Below, in pieces: positions 44,800 through 55,878 of a DNA stretch of 64,000 nt. Position numbers and translations under genes: made by a program. How positions within the stretch are numbered: the stretch's first letter is position 1; every line of letters begins with the position of its first letter. The notes under the pieces were generated by a model, which was given only the letters and a program-made list of their open reading frames with translations, did not search any database and was not told where the DNA came from. Location of the stretch: contig NZ_BDCA01000003.1 in the NCBI RefSeq assembly GCF_001613265.1, positions 62,001 through 126,000 on the forward strand, read 5' to 3'. This DNA comes from Nocardia vermiculata NBRC 100427 (GTDB taxonomy: Bacteria > Actinomycetota > Actinomycetes > Mycobacteriales > Mycobacteriaceae).

Positions 44800-47700
44800 A
44801 TGGCTGACAACGAGGGCACCCAGACGACCGAGACGAATCACACGGCCGGCACGGCTGATGTGGCCGACGTGGGCGCGGGCCGCACCGGTGCTGCGCCGAG
44901 CGGTGGCGCCACCGAGTCCGGCACCGCGATCGAGTCGGGCGATGCGTCCGAACCGCGTGCTGCCGGGCAGGACGGCGCCGCTACCACCGAGATGTCGGTA
45001 GCGGAACTGCGGGAATGGCTGCAGCGCTGGGTGGCCGAGGCCACCGGCCAGCCGGTCGAGCAGATCACCGTGGACCGGCCGATGGAGGAATTCGGCCTGG
45101 CCTCGCGTGATGCCATCGCCCTGGGCGGGGATATCGAAGAACTCACCGGTGTCCTGCTGAGCGCGACCATCGTCTACAAGCATCCGACCATTGCGTCGCT
45201 GGCCGAGCGCATCATCAACGGCGAACCGGACGAGCCGGAGGAACTGGCCGACGACTCCTTCTACACGGCCGGATATCAGCCGGGGGAGGCGCACGATATC
45301 GCGATCGTGGGCCTGTCGACGCGGCTGCCCGGCGCTGGTGACACCCCGGAGTCGACCTGGGATTTCCTGATCAACCGCGGTGACGGCATTCGGGAGCTGC
45401 CCGAGGGCCGGTGGTCCGAATTCACCTCCGATCCCGCGGTGGCCGCGGCGATCGAGCAGGGCAACACCCTGGGTGGCTACCTCGATCAGGACGTGGTCAA
45501 GGGGTTCGACGCCGAATTCTTCGCGATGTCGCCGGTCGAGGTGGAACGGGTCGACCCACAGCAGCGGCTGATGATGGAACTGACCTGGGAAGCGTTGGAG
45601 CACGCGCGGATTCCGGCCAATGAGCTCAAGGGCGAAGCGGTCGGTGTGTTCGTGGGGACATCCACCAACGACTTCGCGATGGTGTCGGCACTCGGTCTCG
45701 GTAAGACCGATGCCGATGCACCGGCCTCGGCGGACGCCTATGGACTGACCGGTGGTTCGTCCGCGATCATCGCCAACCGGATCTCCTACTTCTACGACTT
45801 CCGCGGCCCCTCGATCGCCGTCGACACCGCCTGCTCGTCGACGATGGTCGCCGTGCACGACGCGGTGCGGGCACTGCGCAACGGCGATGCCGACGTGGCC
45901 TTGGCCGGTGGTGTGAACATGCTGCTGGCCCCGATGATCACGCTCGGGTTCGACTCGGTCGGCGCCGTCTCCGAAGACGGTCACATCAAGGCCTTTTCAT
46001 CCGATGCCGACGGTATGGTCCGCAGTGAGGGCGCCGGCCTGTTCGTGCTCAAGCGGTTGTCCGACGCGGAGCGGGACGGTGACCGGGTCCTGGCGGTCGT
46101 CAAGGGCAGCGCGGTCAATTCCGACGGCCGCTCCAACGGCCTGCTGGCGCCGAACCCGGATGCCCAGGCCGACGTGCTCCGCCGTGCCTATCGCGATGCC
46201 GGCATCGTGCCCTCGACGGTCGACTTCATCGAAGCCCACGGCACCGGTACCCCGATCGGTGATCCCATCGAGGCCGATGCACTCGGCCAGGTGGTGGGTC
46301 GCGGCCGTGACGCCGACCGGCCCGCACTGCTCGGTTCGGTCAAGACCAACTTCGGGCACCTGGAGTCGGGGGCGGGTGCCGCGAGCCTCGCCAAGGCTGT
46401 GATGGCCTTGCAGCACAACGTTATTCCACCGAACATCGGCTACGCCGGCCCCAGCCCGTACATCCCGTTCGAGCAGGCCCATCTGAAGGTGGTCGACGAA
46501 CCTACCGAGTTCCCGCGGTACAGCGGTAAGGCCACCATCGGTATCTCCGGCTTCGGCTTCGGTGGCACCAATGCGCACCTGGTCGTCCAGGAGTACGTAC
46601 CCGCGGAGCTTGCGAAAGCTGGTGCCGCAAACCAGAACTCGAACGGATCGACGGACGATACCGAAGCAGGCCTTGCCGAGGACGACCCGGACGCGGAGTC
46701 CACCGATGCGCTCACCGGCGCGGAGGCGATCATCGAGGCCGAGGGCACTGCCGATGCCGAGCCCGCCGCAAACGTCGAGGTGCCCGAGTGGACCGAGGCG
46801 CGCACCGAGCCGGTGCCGCTCGTCATTCCGGTCTCGGCCTATCTGCCCTCGCGCCGGCGCCGCGCCGCCACCGATCTCGCCGACTGGCTGGAATCGGAAG
46901 CGGGACAGGCGACTCCGCTCGCCGATGTCGCACGCGCGCTGGCCAAGCGCAATCACGGGCGTTCCCGCGGTGTGGTCGTCGCGCAGACCCATGAGGAGGC
47001 GATCGCCGGGCTGCGCGCTATCGCTGCCGGTAAGCCGGGGCCGGGAGTTTTCACCGCCGATGCTCCCGCCGCGCAGGGCCCGATGTGGGTGCTGGCCGGG
47101 TTCGGATCCCATCACCGCAAAATGGGAAAGCAGCTGTACCTGGAGAATTCGATCTTCGCCCGGACCGTGGACGAGATCGATGAACTGGTCGTCGACGAGG
47201 CCGGCTACTCGGTCAAGGAGATGATCCTCGACGACGCCCAGGACTGGGATGTGGGCACCTCGCAGGTGGGGGTGTTCACCATTCAGCTCGGCCTGGCGGC
47301 TGTGCTGCGGGCGCACGGCGCGAATCCGCAGGCGGTCGTGGGTCATTCGCAGGGCGAGGCGGTCGGTGCCTACATCTCCGGCGGTCTGCCGCTCGAGGAT
47401 GCCGTACGGGTGATCTGCGCACGCTCGCGTCTGATGGGCGAGGGCGAGCAGATGATCAGCGACGACGAGGTGCGCAATATGGCTCTCGTCGAATACAGCG
47501 CCGAAGATATCGAAAAGGTCCTCGTCGACTACCCGGATCTCGAGGTCGCGGTGTACGCCGCCCCGACCAACACCGTCATCGGCGGTCCGCCGGACCAGGT
47601 GCACGCGATCGTGGCGCGGGCCGAGGCCGAGGGCAAATTCGCCCGCGTGCTGCAGACCCGCGGCGCCGGGCACACTTCGCAGATGGATCCGCTGCTCGGT

Positions 47701-50418
47701 GAGCTGGCCGCCGAACTGGCCGGACTCGAACCCACCAGGTTGACCGCGGACCTGTACTCCACCGTGCACAAGGGCGGGGTATACCGCGCGGGTCACGACC
47801 CGGTGCACGACGAGGACTACTGGGTGACCAATATGCGGCACTCGGTGTATTTCACCAATGCGATCGGCCAGGCGGTCAACGCCGGTATCACCACCTATCT
47901 GGAACTGGCACCGAACTCGGTCGCGCTGATGCAGGTGATGGGCACGACCTTCGCCGCGGGTGTGCACAATGCGGCGCTCATCCCGACCCTCAAGCGCAAG
48001 GAAGACGAGGCCGGGGGCGTCATCTCCGCGCTGGCGCAGCTCTACGTGCAGGGCCACTCGGTGGATCTGCCCTCGCTGCTGCCCGCCGGTGCCTACGCCG
48101 ACATTCCGCGAACCGCCTTCCTGCGCAAGGAATACTGGCCCAAGGTCAGCATCTCGACCGGTTCCGGCAGCGGCCGCGCACCCGGTGCGCATGTCGCGCT
48201 GCCCGACGGCCGCCATGCCTGGGAGGTGGCCGCCACCGCGGTCACCGACCTGGCGGCACTGGTGCATACCGCAGCAGCACAGGTGCTTTCGGATGTGACG
48301 CCGGGCGCCACGATCGCCCATGCCGCCGTGCCGACCGCCGGCACCTTGACCACCACACTGACCCCGCATCCGGGCGGTGCCTCGATTCAGGTGCATGCCC
48401 GGGAAGGCAACGCGTTCCGGCTGCTGTTCGACGCGGTCGTCACCTCCGGCGCGCCGCTGCCGGCCGCCGCCGCACCGGTGGCCCAGGCCGCACCCGCCGC
48501 CGAAACCGACGGGGGTGCCGCCGATCTCGCGGTTGCCGAAACCTTCGGCGAACGCTGGGACCCGAGTAGCTCCCAGACCATCGAGGAGCGCCTGGCCACC
48601 ATCGCCGCAGAATCCATGGGGTACGCCGTGGAGGATCTGCCGATGGAGATCCCGCTCATGGAGCTGGGGCTGGACTCGCTGATGGCGATGCGGATCAAGA
48701 ACCGCGTCGAGTACGAATTCGATATCCCGTCGCTGCAGGTCTCGGCGGTTCGCGATGCCAGCCTCAACGAGGTCGGCAAGGTGCTGCACTACGCCATCGA
48801 GCACCGCGACGAGGTGGCGGCCATGGCCGAGCAGCAGGCCGCCGACGGCGGCTCGCTGAACGTGGACGACAACTTCGTCGCTGCCGCACGGGCCGCGATG
48901 GAGGCCGGCGAGGATCCGGCCGCGGCGGTCAAGCAGCAGGCGGATGCGCAGGGAGCCCCGGCCGAGAATGCGGCGCCGGCTGCTGACGCGGCAGGTGCTG
49001 CGCCCACAGCGGCAGCGTCCACCACTGCCGCAGACGCGCCGGCTGCCACGCTGGCAGCAGCGGATACTGCCACCGACGCCGACGCGGCTGATACATCGGC
49101 TTCGGCAGCTGTGGCAGGCGCCGGAAATGCCGGTACCGCTACCGAATCGGCCTCGACTGCCGAATCGGAGGGCACTGCAGACAAGGCATCCGGCACCGGA
49201 GAACAGCAGACCGCGGCAACTCCGGCGCAGGCTGCGGCCGCTGTCGGTGGCGCGCAGGGAGCCGCGACCAAGGAGCCCGAAGCCGATGTGCCGCCGCGGG
49301 ATGCGGCCGAGCGGCTGACCTTCGCTGCCTGGGCGATGGTGACCGGGAAGTCCGCCGGCGGCATTTTCAATACCCTGCCGATTCTCGACGAGGACACCGC
49401 GCAGAAGCTCGCGGCCCGCCTGTCGGACCGCGTGGGTGCGGAGGTCGACGTCGAGGATGTGCTCGACTGCGAGACCATCGAGCAGTTGTCGGATATTGTT
49501 CGCAAGCACCAGGATTCGGCGACCGAGGTGGACGGTTTCATCCGTCCGCTCCGGCCGCTCGCCGAAGGTTCGCGTGCGGTTCCGGTGTTCGTCTTCCACC
49601 CGTCCGGCGGTAATACGCTGGTATACGAACCGTTGTTGAAGCGGTTGCCCGAGGGCACGCCGATGTACGGCTTCGAGCGGATCGAAGGCTCGATCCCAGA
49701 CCGTGCCCGCGAATACGCCTCCGAGATCCGCAAGATTTTCCCGGGAGGGCCGTACGTGCTCTACGGGTGGTCACTGGGCGCGGTCTTCGCTCTGCAGGTC
49801 GGGCAGATCATGCGCGCGGAAGGCGATGACGTTCGCCTTGTCGGCCTCGTCGACCTGGCGATACCGGTCGAAGACGAGGATCCCTCGCCGGAGGGCCGTC
49901 GAGCGCGGATCGAGCGGTTCCAGGCATTCGCACAGAAGACCTACGGGATCGAAGGTCAGCTGGATGACGACATGCTGCAAGAACTTGCGGATGCGTCCGA
50001 TGAGGAGCAGTACGAGATCATCATGAGTCTGCTCAAATTCGCGGACGTGAAGATTCCGGGTGGCGTGCTGGAACATCAGCGCACCTCGTGGCTGGACGGT
50101 CGCGATCTGCAGCAGGCCCAACCCTCGCATTACGAGGGCGATGTGACGCTCTATCTCGCCGACCGCTATCACGACGGCATCATCGAGTTGGAGCCTCGTT
50201 TCGCCGATCGGCAGCCGAACGGCGGCTGGGATGGTTACATCCCCAACCTGGAAGTCATCCACATCCCGGGTGACCACCTCCAGATCATCGATGAACCGCG
50301 CGTCGCGCAGATCGGTGCCGACCTCGCGCGGAAGCTGGCCGCGATCGACACGGCGGCGATCGGCGGCGCGGCGACCAATAACGACGCAGATAATGTTCCC
50401 GGGAAGGGAGAGCAGTGA
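44800..50418 (+). CDS. pks13: Polyketide synthase Pks13, mycolic acid condensase
   Basis: The 1,872-residue protein starts at ATG 44800 with GAGG five bases upstream. Domains in order: acidic/Ala-rich N-terminus; carrier 1 (S102 in FGLASRD); ketosynthase (active C345 in DTACSST, H in EAHGTGT); acyltransferase (S850 in GHSQGE); carrier 2 (S1293 in LGLDSLM); an Ala/Thr-rich linker (about 1350-1495); a carrier-like segment without serine (about 1500-1570); and thioesterase (S1658 in GWSLG, H1826 in GDHLQ). It condenses the FadD32-activated meromycolate with a carboxylated acyl chain to form the mycolic beta-keto ester and releases it. The stop overlaps the accD4 GTG (GTGA). The order matches M. 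tuberculosis Rv3801c-Rv3799c. Confidence 0.97.
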   Translation: MADNEGTQTTETNHTAGTADVADVGAGRTGAAPSGGATESGTAIESGDASEPRAAGQDGAATTEMSVAELREWLQRWVAEATGQPVEQITVDRPMEEFGLASRDAIALGGDIEELTGVLLSATIVYKHPTIASLAERIINGEPDEPEELADDSFYTAGYQPGEAHDIAIVGLSTRLPGAGDTPESTWDFLINRGDGIRELPEGRWSEFTSDPAVAAAIEQGNTLGGYLDQDVVKGFDAEFFAMSPVEVERVDPQQRLMMELTWEALEHARIPANELKGEAVGVFVGTSTNDFAMVSALGLGKTDADAPASADAYGLTGGSSAIIANRISYFYDFRGPSIAVDTACSSTMVAVHDAVRALRNGDADVALAGGVNMLLAPMITLGFDSVGAVSEDGHIKAFSSDADGMVRSEGAGLFVLKRLSDAERDGDRVLAVVKGSAVNSDGRSNGLLAPNPDAQADVLRRAYRDAGIVPSTVDFIEAHGTGTPIGDPIEADALGQVVGRGRDADRPALLGSVKTNFGHLESGAGAASLAKAVMALQHNVIPPNIGYAGPSPYIPFEQAHLKVVDEPTEFPRYSGKATIGISGFGFGGTNAHLVVQEYVPAELAKAGAANQNSNGSTDDTEAGLAEDDPDAESTDALTGAEAIIEAEGTADAEPAANVEVPEWTEARTEPVPLVIPVSAYLPSRRRRAATDLADWLESEAGQATPLADVARALAKRNHGRSRGVVVAQTHEEAIAGLRAIAAGKPGPGVFTADAPAAQGPMWVLAGFGSHHRKMGKQLYLENSIFARTVDEIDELVVDEAGYSVKEMILDDAQDWDVGTSQVGVFTIQLGLAAVLRAHGANPQAVVGHSQGEAVGAYISGGLPLEDAVRVICARSRLMGEGEQMISDDEVRNMALVEYSAEDIEKVLVDYPDLEVAVYAAPTNTVIGGPPDQVHAIVARAEAEGKFARVLQTRGAGHTSQMDPLLGELAAELAGLEPTRLTADLYSTVHKGGVYRAGHDPVHDEDYWVTNMRHSVYFTNAIGQAVNAGITTYLELAPNSVALMQVMGTTFAAGVHNAALIPTLKRKEDEAGGVISALAQLYVQGHSVDLPSLLPAGAYADIPRTAFLRKEYWPKVSISTGSGSGRAPGAHVALPDGRHAWEVAATAVTDLAALVHTAAAQVLSDVTPGATIAHAAVPTAGTLTTTLTPHPGGASIQVHAREGNAFRLLFDAVVTSGAPLPAAAAPVAQAAPAAETDGGAADLAVAETFGERWDPSSSQTIEERLATIAAESMGYAVEDLPMEIPLMELGLDSLMAMRIKNRVEYEFDIPSLQVSAVRDASLNEVGKVLHYAIEHRDEVAAMAEQQAADGGSLNVDDNFVAAARAAMEAGEDPAAAVKQQADAQGAPAENAAPAADAAGAAPTAAASTTAADAPAATLAAADTATDADAADTSASAAVAGAGNAGTATESASTAESEGTADKASGTGEQQTAATPAQAAAAVGGAQGAATKEPEADVPPRDAAERLTFAAWAMVTGKSAGGIFNTLPILDEDTAQKLAARLSDRVGAEVDVEDVLDCETIEQLSDIVRKHQDSATEVDGFIRPLRPLAEGSRAVPVFVFHPSGGNTLVYEPLLKRLPEGTPMYGFERIEGSIPDRAREYASEIRKIFPGGPYVLYGWSLGAVFALQVGQIMRAEGDDVRLVGLVDLAIPVEDEDPSPEGRRARIERFQAFAQKTYGIEGQLDDDMLQELADASDEEQYEIIMSLLKFADVKIPGGVLEHQRTSWLDGRDLQQAQPSHYEGDVTLYLADRYHDGIIELEPRFADRQPNGGWDGYIPNLEVIHIPGDHLQIIDEPRVAQIGADLARKLAAIDTAAIGGAATNNDADNVPGKGEQ

Positions 50419-51959
50419 GTACGACCGCTGAGAGGCTTGCCGACCTGCGGAAGAAGCTGGAACTGTCGCAGGAGCCGGCGGGCGAGGCGGGGGCCGCGAA
50501 ACGGGCGAAGAAGGGCATTCCTTCGCCCCGTGAGCGGATCAACATGCTGCTCGATCCCGGCACCTTCGTCGAGATCGGCGCCTTGGTGCGCAATCCGGCC
50601 GACAAGAATTCGCTCTACGGTGACGGTGTGGTGACCGGCCACGGGCTGGTCGAGGGCCGTCCGGTGGCGGTGTTCTCGCACGATCAGACCGTCTACGGCG
50701 GCACGGTCGGCGAGATGTTCGGCCAGAAGGTCGCCTCGCTCATGCGCTTCGCGGCCAAGATGGGTTGCCCGCTGGTCGGCATCAACGATTCCGGCGGCGC
50801 GCGGGTGCAGGAGGCGGTGACCTCGCTGCGCTGGTACGGCGAGATGGCGATCGCGATGGAAGCACTCTCGGGTGCGGTGCCGATGGTGTCGCTGATCCTG
50901 GGCAACTGCGCCGCTGGTGCGGTGTACCAGCCGATCTGCACCGATGTGGTCATCGCCACCGAATCCGCGCACATGTTCGTCACCGGCCCGCAGATCACCC
51001 GTGAGGCGACCGGTGAGGATGTCACCGCCGACGAATTGGGCGGCGCCTACAACCAGGCCGATTGGGGCAATATCCACCACGTCGCCAAGGACGAGAAGGC
51101 GGCGTTCGAGTGGGCGCGTGAATATCTGAGCTTCCTGCCGTCGAGTTGTCAGGAAGAGCCACCGATCGTCAACCCGGGCCTCGAACCCGAGGTCACCGAT
51201 ACGGATCGGGAACTAGACACCTTCGTCCCGGACTCCGACAACGCCAGCTACGACATGCACGAGGTGTTGCTGCGGATCTTCGACGACGGCGGCTTCCACG
51301 AGGTCGGGTCGGATATGGCCCGCAACATCATCACCGGATTCGCGCGGGTCGACGGTCGCTCGGTCGGTGTGGTCGCCAACCAGCCGATGTATCTGGCGGG
51401 TGCGCTCGACGCCAAGGCCTCGGACAAGGCCTCGCATTTCGTGCGGATGTGCGATGCGTTCGAAATTCCGCTGGTGCTGGTCGTCGATACGCCGGGCTTC
51501 ATGCCCGGTCTGGAACAGGAGAAGGCCGGCGTCATCAAGCGCGGTGGCCGGTTCCTGTTCTCCTTCGTGGAGGCGTCGGTGCCGAAGGTTACCGTCGTGG
51601 TCCGCAAGGCCTACGGCGGCGGCTGGGCGGTGATGGGCTCCAAGGCGCTCGGTGCCGATGTGTACTTCGCCTGGCCCACCGCTCGCATCGCGGTTATGGG
51701 CGCCGAGCAGGCGGTCGGCCTGGTCGGCCGTCGTCAGCTGGAGGCAGCGCCGGACGACCAGCGCGAGGCCATCCGCAAGCAGATGATCGACTTCTACAAT
51801 GCCACCGCCGCCACCCCGTGGCCGGCGGCCGAGCGCGGCTATATCGACGGGGTGATCGAGCCCGCGGCGACCCGACTGGAGATCCGCAAGGCCCTGACCC
51901 TGCTCCGTGACAAGAAGCTGCAGCGCAACCCGCGCAAGCACCACCTGCTGCCGCTGTAG
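50415..51959 (+). CDS. accD4: Acyl-CoA carboxylase carboxyltransferase subunit AccD4
   Basis: The 514-residue protein starts at GTG 50415, overlapping the pks13 stop. It is a carboxyltransferase beta subunit with two crotonase-like halves: [26 protein letters not shown] (N-terminal oxyanion hole region), [17 protein letters not shown], and in the second half [27 protein letters not shown] and [14 protein letters not shown]. With AccA3 and accessory subunits it carboxylates the long acyl-CoA used by Pks13 as the alpha-branch unit. The translational coupling with pks13 agrees with the shared pathway. A stem-loop follows the stop codon. No biotin carrier is in this gene; that part must be encoded elsewhere. 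Confidence 0.97.
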   Translation: MSTTAERLADLRKKLELSQEPAGEAGAAKRAKKGIPSPRERINMLLDPGTFVEIGALVRNPADKNSLYGDGVVTGHGLVEGRPVAVFSHDQTVYGGTVGEMFGQKVASLMRFAAKMGCPLVGINDSGGARVQEAVTSLRWYGEMAIAMEALSGAVPMVSLILGNCAAGAVYQPICTDVVIATESAHMFVTGPQITREATGEDVTADELGGAYNQADWGNIHHVAKDEKAAFEWAREYLSFLPSSCQEEPPIVNPGLEPEVTDTDRELDTFVPDSDNASYDMHEVLLRIFDDGGFHEVGSDMARNIITGFARVDGRSVGVVANQPMYLAGALDAKASDKASHFVRMCDAFEIPLVLVVDTPGFMPGLEQEKAGVIKRGGRFLFSFVEASVPKVTVVVRKAYGGGWAVMGSKALGADVYFAWPTARIAVMGAEQAVGLVGRRQLEAAPDDQREAIRKQMIDFYNATAATPWPAAERGYIDGVIEPAATRLEIRKALTLLRDKKLQRNPRKHHLLPL

Positions 51960-51985
51960 TTCCAGCGCCGGATCTCCCGCTCGTC

Positions 51986-52022
51986 ACCCGTTTCGCCGGC
52001 GTTTCCGCCGCGGAACGGGTGC
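51986..52022 (+). terminator. Hairpin terminator after accD4
   Basis: CACCCGTTTCGC (51986-51997) pairs with GCGGAACGGGTG (52011-52022), 12 bp with one G-T wobble and a 13-base loop, starting 27 bp after the accD4 stop. It likely ends the fadD32/pks13/accD4 transcription unit. Confidence 0.65.
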
Positions 52023-52115
52023 CTGCGCGGTGACCGGATCGACGGCTGCGTCACCCGGGCTCGTCCGCCGCGCAACGCGTGTCTTCTGCGGATTCGCGTC
52101 GGGTAGGTCTCTCGT

Positions 52116-52331
52116 ATGAGAGCCTTCAGTATGGGTACCTCACCGAAGGCTGTACTCGAAGGCGGTCCGTCCGACCTGCCACAACGCATTGTCCCCATCA
52201 CTCCGCCAGGCATAGAACTGCGAGTTCAGACCCCGGGTGGTTACGACCGATTCAAATCGACCTCCCGCTACCAGGACACCGCGGAAGGAAATCTCCCCGT
52301 CTACGAATGGATCGAACACGTCGACGCCTGA
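52116..52331 (+). CDS. Small DUF5988-family protein
   Basis: The 71-residue protein starts at ATG 52116; a second ATG is at 52131. The core VLEGGPSDLPQRIVPI, followed by IELRVQTPGGYDRFKST and ending VYEWIEHV, fits the DUF5988 family of actinomycetes, small proteins of about 70 residues with unknown function. No signal peptide, membrane segment or metal site is visible. It lies alone between the accD4 terminator and the convergent Emb gene, so it is probably transcribed on its own. Family assignment is from memory of the motif pattern. Confidence 0.72.
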   Translation: MRAFSMGTSPKAVLEGGPSDLPQRIVPITPPGIELRVQTPGGYDRFKSTSRYQDTAEGNLPVYEWIEHVDA

Positions 52332-52381
52332 ACCGGGTGTCGCGGTAGTTCCCAGCACGACCTGACGCAGCGGAAACGACG

Positions 52382-52418
52382 ACGGCGGGCGGCGCACCGA
52401 ATGTGCGCCGCCCGCCGT
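52382..52418. terminator. Perfect 16-bp hairpin between convergent genes
   Basis: ACGGCGGGCGGCGCAC (52382-52397) is perfectly complementary to 52403-52418, with loop CGAAT. It lies between the DUF5988 gene (+) and the end of the Emb gene (-), so it can serve both. Confidence 0.82.
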
Positions 52419-52428
52419 GTGTTCCCGG

Positions 52429-55400
52429 TCAGGACACCCGTAGTCGTCCCGGACTCCAGAAACCGGATCGGTCCGTGGTACCGGTGTCCAGCTGGGCGGG
52501 TTTCGCGTCCGGGTAGTACCGGTCGTAGCGTTCCAGGGTCCCCCAGTCGCGGGCCCAGTTGTCCTTCAGGTAGGTCGGGACCGTGGCGGAGCCGGCGAGC
52601 ATCTGGGTGAACCCGAGCGGGCCGCCGAATTCCTCGGCCTGCCAGGTATCGGTCGAGCTCACCGCCAGCGGCCGGTCGGGCAGGATGCGGAAGTTCGGCA
52701 TCGTGGCCACGCCGTACCGGTGCTGGAACGGCTGCTGGCAGGGGAACTGCAGGCCGACCGCCCAGTCCTCGAGCACCGGCTGTTCGGTGCCGAGGAAGTT
52801 GTTCAACGTCTGCATCTTTGGCACCCGCGGCGGGGTGAACGCCAGCCACTGATCGCCGATGAGCACATTGCGGTTGGCCGAGATCCGTACCGCGTCCGCG
52901 TCCGCCGAGATCTCCGACAGCGGGATGCGCAGGTTCCGCCACGATGGTGCCGGGCCGATATCGCGCGGAACGTAGCTGCCCTGGAACTTCACCGAGCCGT
53001 CGGGCTGCCGCTTGCCGTATTCCAGCTTCAGGTCTTGGCCGTACTGCAGTGCACCGGTCTGGTCGAAGGACAGGATGCGCCCGGCGGCCGAGATCACGAT
53101 CAGCGGGGAATCCTCCGAGCGTGCGGGCAGTTCGTACCAGCTCGACGTCAGATGTGCGGGCTGCTGAATCCCCTGCTGATAGCTCCCCATGATCGGGGTG
53201 TGTGCCGGGTCCAGGCTGTACGGCAGTGCGACCGTCGAGCCGTTGACGCCGACCCGATCGCTGGTGCCGCCTCCGGTGCCGGCGTTCTGCCCCTCGGCGA
53301 AGTTGGCGCCGACCGACTGGTTGGAGGTGTTTCCGGTGCCCGGTTTCACCTCCACCGCATCGGCTTTCAGATCCGTAGGCACTCCGTTGGGGTCGAATCC
53401 GACCGGATCCACACCACCGAGGGGATCACCGTTGGTGGGTGGGTTCGCGGGATCGATGATCGGATTCAGCCGTCCCGCATTCGCATCGGATTCGACCAGT
53501 ACATCGTCGGCGAGACCGCAGCGGTCGCCGGAGATCGCGTCGAAATTACTGCGGGCCAGGGAATACGCCGGGTACTGCGCCACCGCGCCCTTGGCCAGCG
53601 ACAGCACCTCGAACAACACCATGGCCGCGGCGACCACGGTCAGCGGAATGGCCGCGAATCGGCGAACTCTCCTGCCTCGCGCCGTCTTCGAGCTCGCGGG
53701 AGGTTTGGCGTAACCCTCACGCAGTGTCTGCCACACCACCAGCGCCAGCGCCAGCGCGAACAGCACCAGCGCCACGGTGTTGGACTGAATTCCGCGCAGC
53801 GACACCGTCTTGTCGAACCACGGCACGCCGTAACTGGAGACGTACCAGTAGCCGTTGGTGCCCGAGAACGACAGTGCCAGCGCGAACAGCAGGGCTGCCA
53901 GGAAGATCGAGCGGTTCTTCCGCGACCGCAGTGCCGTGGCCGACACCGCCACGGCGGTGACCGCGGCGAGTGCACCCGCGACACCGGCGTAGGCGCCGAA
54001 GTGGTGGGTCCACTTGGTCGGGTTGAACATCATGAAGATGATCGTTCCGCAGACCACACCGATCAGCCGCCAGGTCGGACCGCTGGAGATTCCGGGAATC
54101 CGCTTGCGCCGCAACAACACCAGCGCGACGGTGATCAGGCACAGGATCATCACGATGAAGGCGAACCGGCGCGACACCGATCCGTCGACGGTCTGCACGA
54201 ACAGGTAGTAGTAGCGCAGGTAGTCCTCGTACCAGGCCAGGTTCGGGCCGGTCGCCTGCCGCACCCGGTTGGCTTCCTGGATACCGGCGAAGGTCTGATC
54301 GCTGTAGACCACGGTCAACACCAGGAATCCGGCGGCGGCGATCGGCGCCAGCAAGGGGAGCGAGGCGATGAAACCCGATGCTCTACGACCGGTTCCCATG
54401 CGCTGCTGCAGATCTCGTTTGCGCCGGACCACAATCCGCACCAGCGGCCGGATCGCCACGAGCAGCGCCGCCACACACATCAGGCCGGTAGGTGCCGCAG
54501 CCAGAGTGAAGGCCGCGACCAGGACCGCGATCGCCGCGGGCAGCAGGCGCCCGGTGGCGATGGCTCGTTCGATCGACACCCAGGTCAGCAGCGCGCCGAG
54601 GGCGACGATCGGCTCGGAACGCAGACCGTTGTCGTAGGGCAGCCAGAAGGCGAGGAAGACCAGGCCACCGGTCCACAGCGCCACCTTCGAGGTGCGCACG
54701 CCACGGCCCAGCCGGGGCACCACCTCACGGCTGATGACCATCCAGCACAAGATGGCGCACAGCAGTGCGGGTATGCGCACCCACGGGCTGGCCGTGGAGA
54801 TCTGCGCGAAGACCTGGATGACGTCGTAGTACCAGCCGAACGGTGCCTCGGGCACGCCGTACCAGCGGAAGTAGTTCGCCAGATAGCCCGCGTGCGGCGC
54901 GGCCCGCACCATGGTGAGGATGTAGCCGTCGTCGGAGGTGTTGGCGCCGATGAAATGCCAGACCACCAGGGTGCCGATCACGGCACCGTCCGCCCAGGTG
55001 GGCCGCAGCCAGTGCGCCGGGAAGAAGCGGCGATGGCCGCGGCCGTCTCCGGTGTCGAGGCGGCCGAGTGCGGCCAGCGCGATCAGTGTGCACAGCACCG
55101 CAGCGATCATCGCGGTCAGTTTGATTGCGGTGGGGGAGGAGGAGAACCGGGAGTCGACGGTCATGTGGAACGACAGCCCCTCCGGGGCGGCGCCCTTCAG
55201 ATCGGAGAAGACCCCGACGACCTGCGGTCGCAGATCGCCCGGCAGGCTGCCTTCCACCGGCGCCGTCACCATCTCGGTGCCGCCGGCCTCGGTGGGTCGT
55301 TCGACCTGCGTGGTCAGACCCTCGAACCGCGCGGTGGTCCGATCGATATCGGAGGTGATGGTGATCGAGGTGCAGCCGCCGATGTCCGCGCGCGGTGCGG

Positions 55401-55875
55401 ACGCGACGATCGCGTTGCGGTCCACCACATCCACCGAATCACCGGTGACACGCACGAACAGGCCCTCGAGGGCCGCCCGATCGCCTTGTGGTGGCGCGGT
55501 ATTGAGCAGCATGCCGCCGTCGGGCAGCTGGGCTACCGCCGAACACGGAATCGATGCCCGCAAGTCCACCGGAACCTGCGACATCAACGGTGCCTCGACA
55601 TTGCCGATGGTTCCGCCCTGGGGCCAGTTCACCTCGGCGGTGGTCTGGCTCACCGGAAGGAACGGCGTAGCGACGGCGAAGATCGCGCCGAGCACACCGG
55701 CGATCACGGCGATCAGCCGTGCGGTGGAGAAATCACGCGACGTCACCGGTTTGTCCGGGATCGTCGGCTTTGTCAGAACTGCTGTTGCGGCGTCGGGCAC
55801 GGATGGTGATGTTATCTGGCCCCGCCGAGAGTGACGGTGTTCACTCGGCCGCAAATCCCGGATATACCGGGCCAC
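52429..55875 (-). CDS. Emb-family arabinosyltransferase, gene 2 of the pair
   Basis: The protein has 1,148 residues from GTG 55875 (3 bp after the upstream stop); GTG 55800 would give 1,123, closer to mycobacterial Emb lengths. It has a GT-C core with about 15 helices, the metal/donor motif NTSDDGYIL (D315-D316 from GTG 55875) with Met at the position equivalent to EmbB M306, and GVPEAPFGWYYDV. A large C-terminal soluble region with carbohydrate-binding character follows (GDRCGLADDVLVE, then PFQHRYGVATMPNFRI). It polymerises arabinan from decaprenylphosphoryl arabinose outside the membrane and belongs to the ethambutol-target family. Features are shared with EmbB and EmbC, so no exact name is given. 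Confidence 0.93.
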   Translation of the reverse strand: MARYIRDLRPSEHRHSRRGQITSPSVPDAATAVLTKPTIPDKPVTSRDFSTARLIAVIAGVLGAIFAVATPFLPVSQTTAEVNWPQGGTIGNVEAPLMSQVPVDLRASIPCSAVAQLPDGGMLLNTAPPQGDRAALEGLFVRVTGDSVDVVDRNAIVASAPRADIGGCTSITITSDIDRTTARFEGLTTQVERPTEAGGTEMVTAPVEGSLPGDLRPQVVGVFSDLKGAAPEGLSFHMTVDSRFSSSPTAIKLTAMIAAVLCTLIALAALGRLDTGDGRGHRRFFPAHWLRPTWADGAVIGTLVVWHFIGANTSDDGYILTMVRAAPHAGYLANYFRWYGVPEAPFGWYYDVIQVFAQISTASPWVRIPALLCAILCWMVISREVVPRLGRGVRTSKVALWTGGLVFLAFWLPYDNGLRSEPIVALGALLTWVSIERAIATGRLLPAAIAVLVAAFTLAAAPTGLMCVAALLVAIRPLVRIVVRRKRDLQQRMGTGRRASGFIASLPLLAPIAAAGFLVLTVVYSDQTFAGIQEANRVRQATGPNLAWYEDYLRYYYLFVQTVDGSVSRRFAFIVMILCLITVALVLLRRKRIPGISSGPTWRLIGVVCGTIIFMMFNPTKWTHHFGAYAGVAGALAAVTAVAVSATALRSRKNRSIFLAALLFALALSFSGTNGYWYVSSYGVPWFDKTVSLRGIQSNTVALVLFALALALVVWQTLREGYAKPPASSKTARGRRVRRFAAIPLTVVAAAMVLFEVLSLAKGAVAQYPAYSLARSNFDAISGDRCGLADDVLVESDANAGRLNPIIDPANPPTNGDPLGGVDPVGFDPNGVPTDLKADAVEVKPGTGNTSNQSVGANFAEGQNAGTGGGTSDRVGVNGSTVALPYSLDPAHTPIMGSYQQGIQQPAHLTSSWYELPARSEDSPLIVISAAGRILSFDQTGALQYGQDLKLEYGKRQPDGSVKFQGSYVPRDIGPAPSWRNLRIPLSEISADADAVRISANRNVLIGDQWLAFTPPRVPKMQTLNNFLGTEQPVLEDWAVGLQFPCQQPFQHRYGVATMPNFRILPDRPLAVSSTDTWQAEEFGGPLGFTQMLAGSATVPTYLKDNWARDWGTLERYDRYYPDAKPAQLDTGTTDRSGFWSPGRLRVS

Positions 55876-55878
55876 CTG

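Noticed and set aside
45997-49599. A 1,200-residue open frame on the minus strand inside pks13
   Set aside because: High-GC codon bias leaves the antisense frame open. It has no ribosome binding site, biased His/Gly/Arg composition and no domain, while the plus strand encodes clear Pks13 catalytic motifs over the same bases.
52720-55809. A 1,029-residue plus-strand frame opposite the Emb gene
   Set aside because: It is the antisense shadow of a well-supported arabinosyltransferase; its Arg/His/Gln-rich translation has no recognisable fold.
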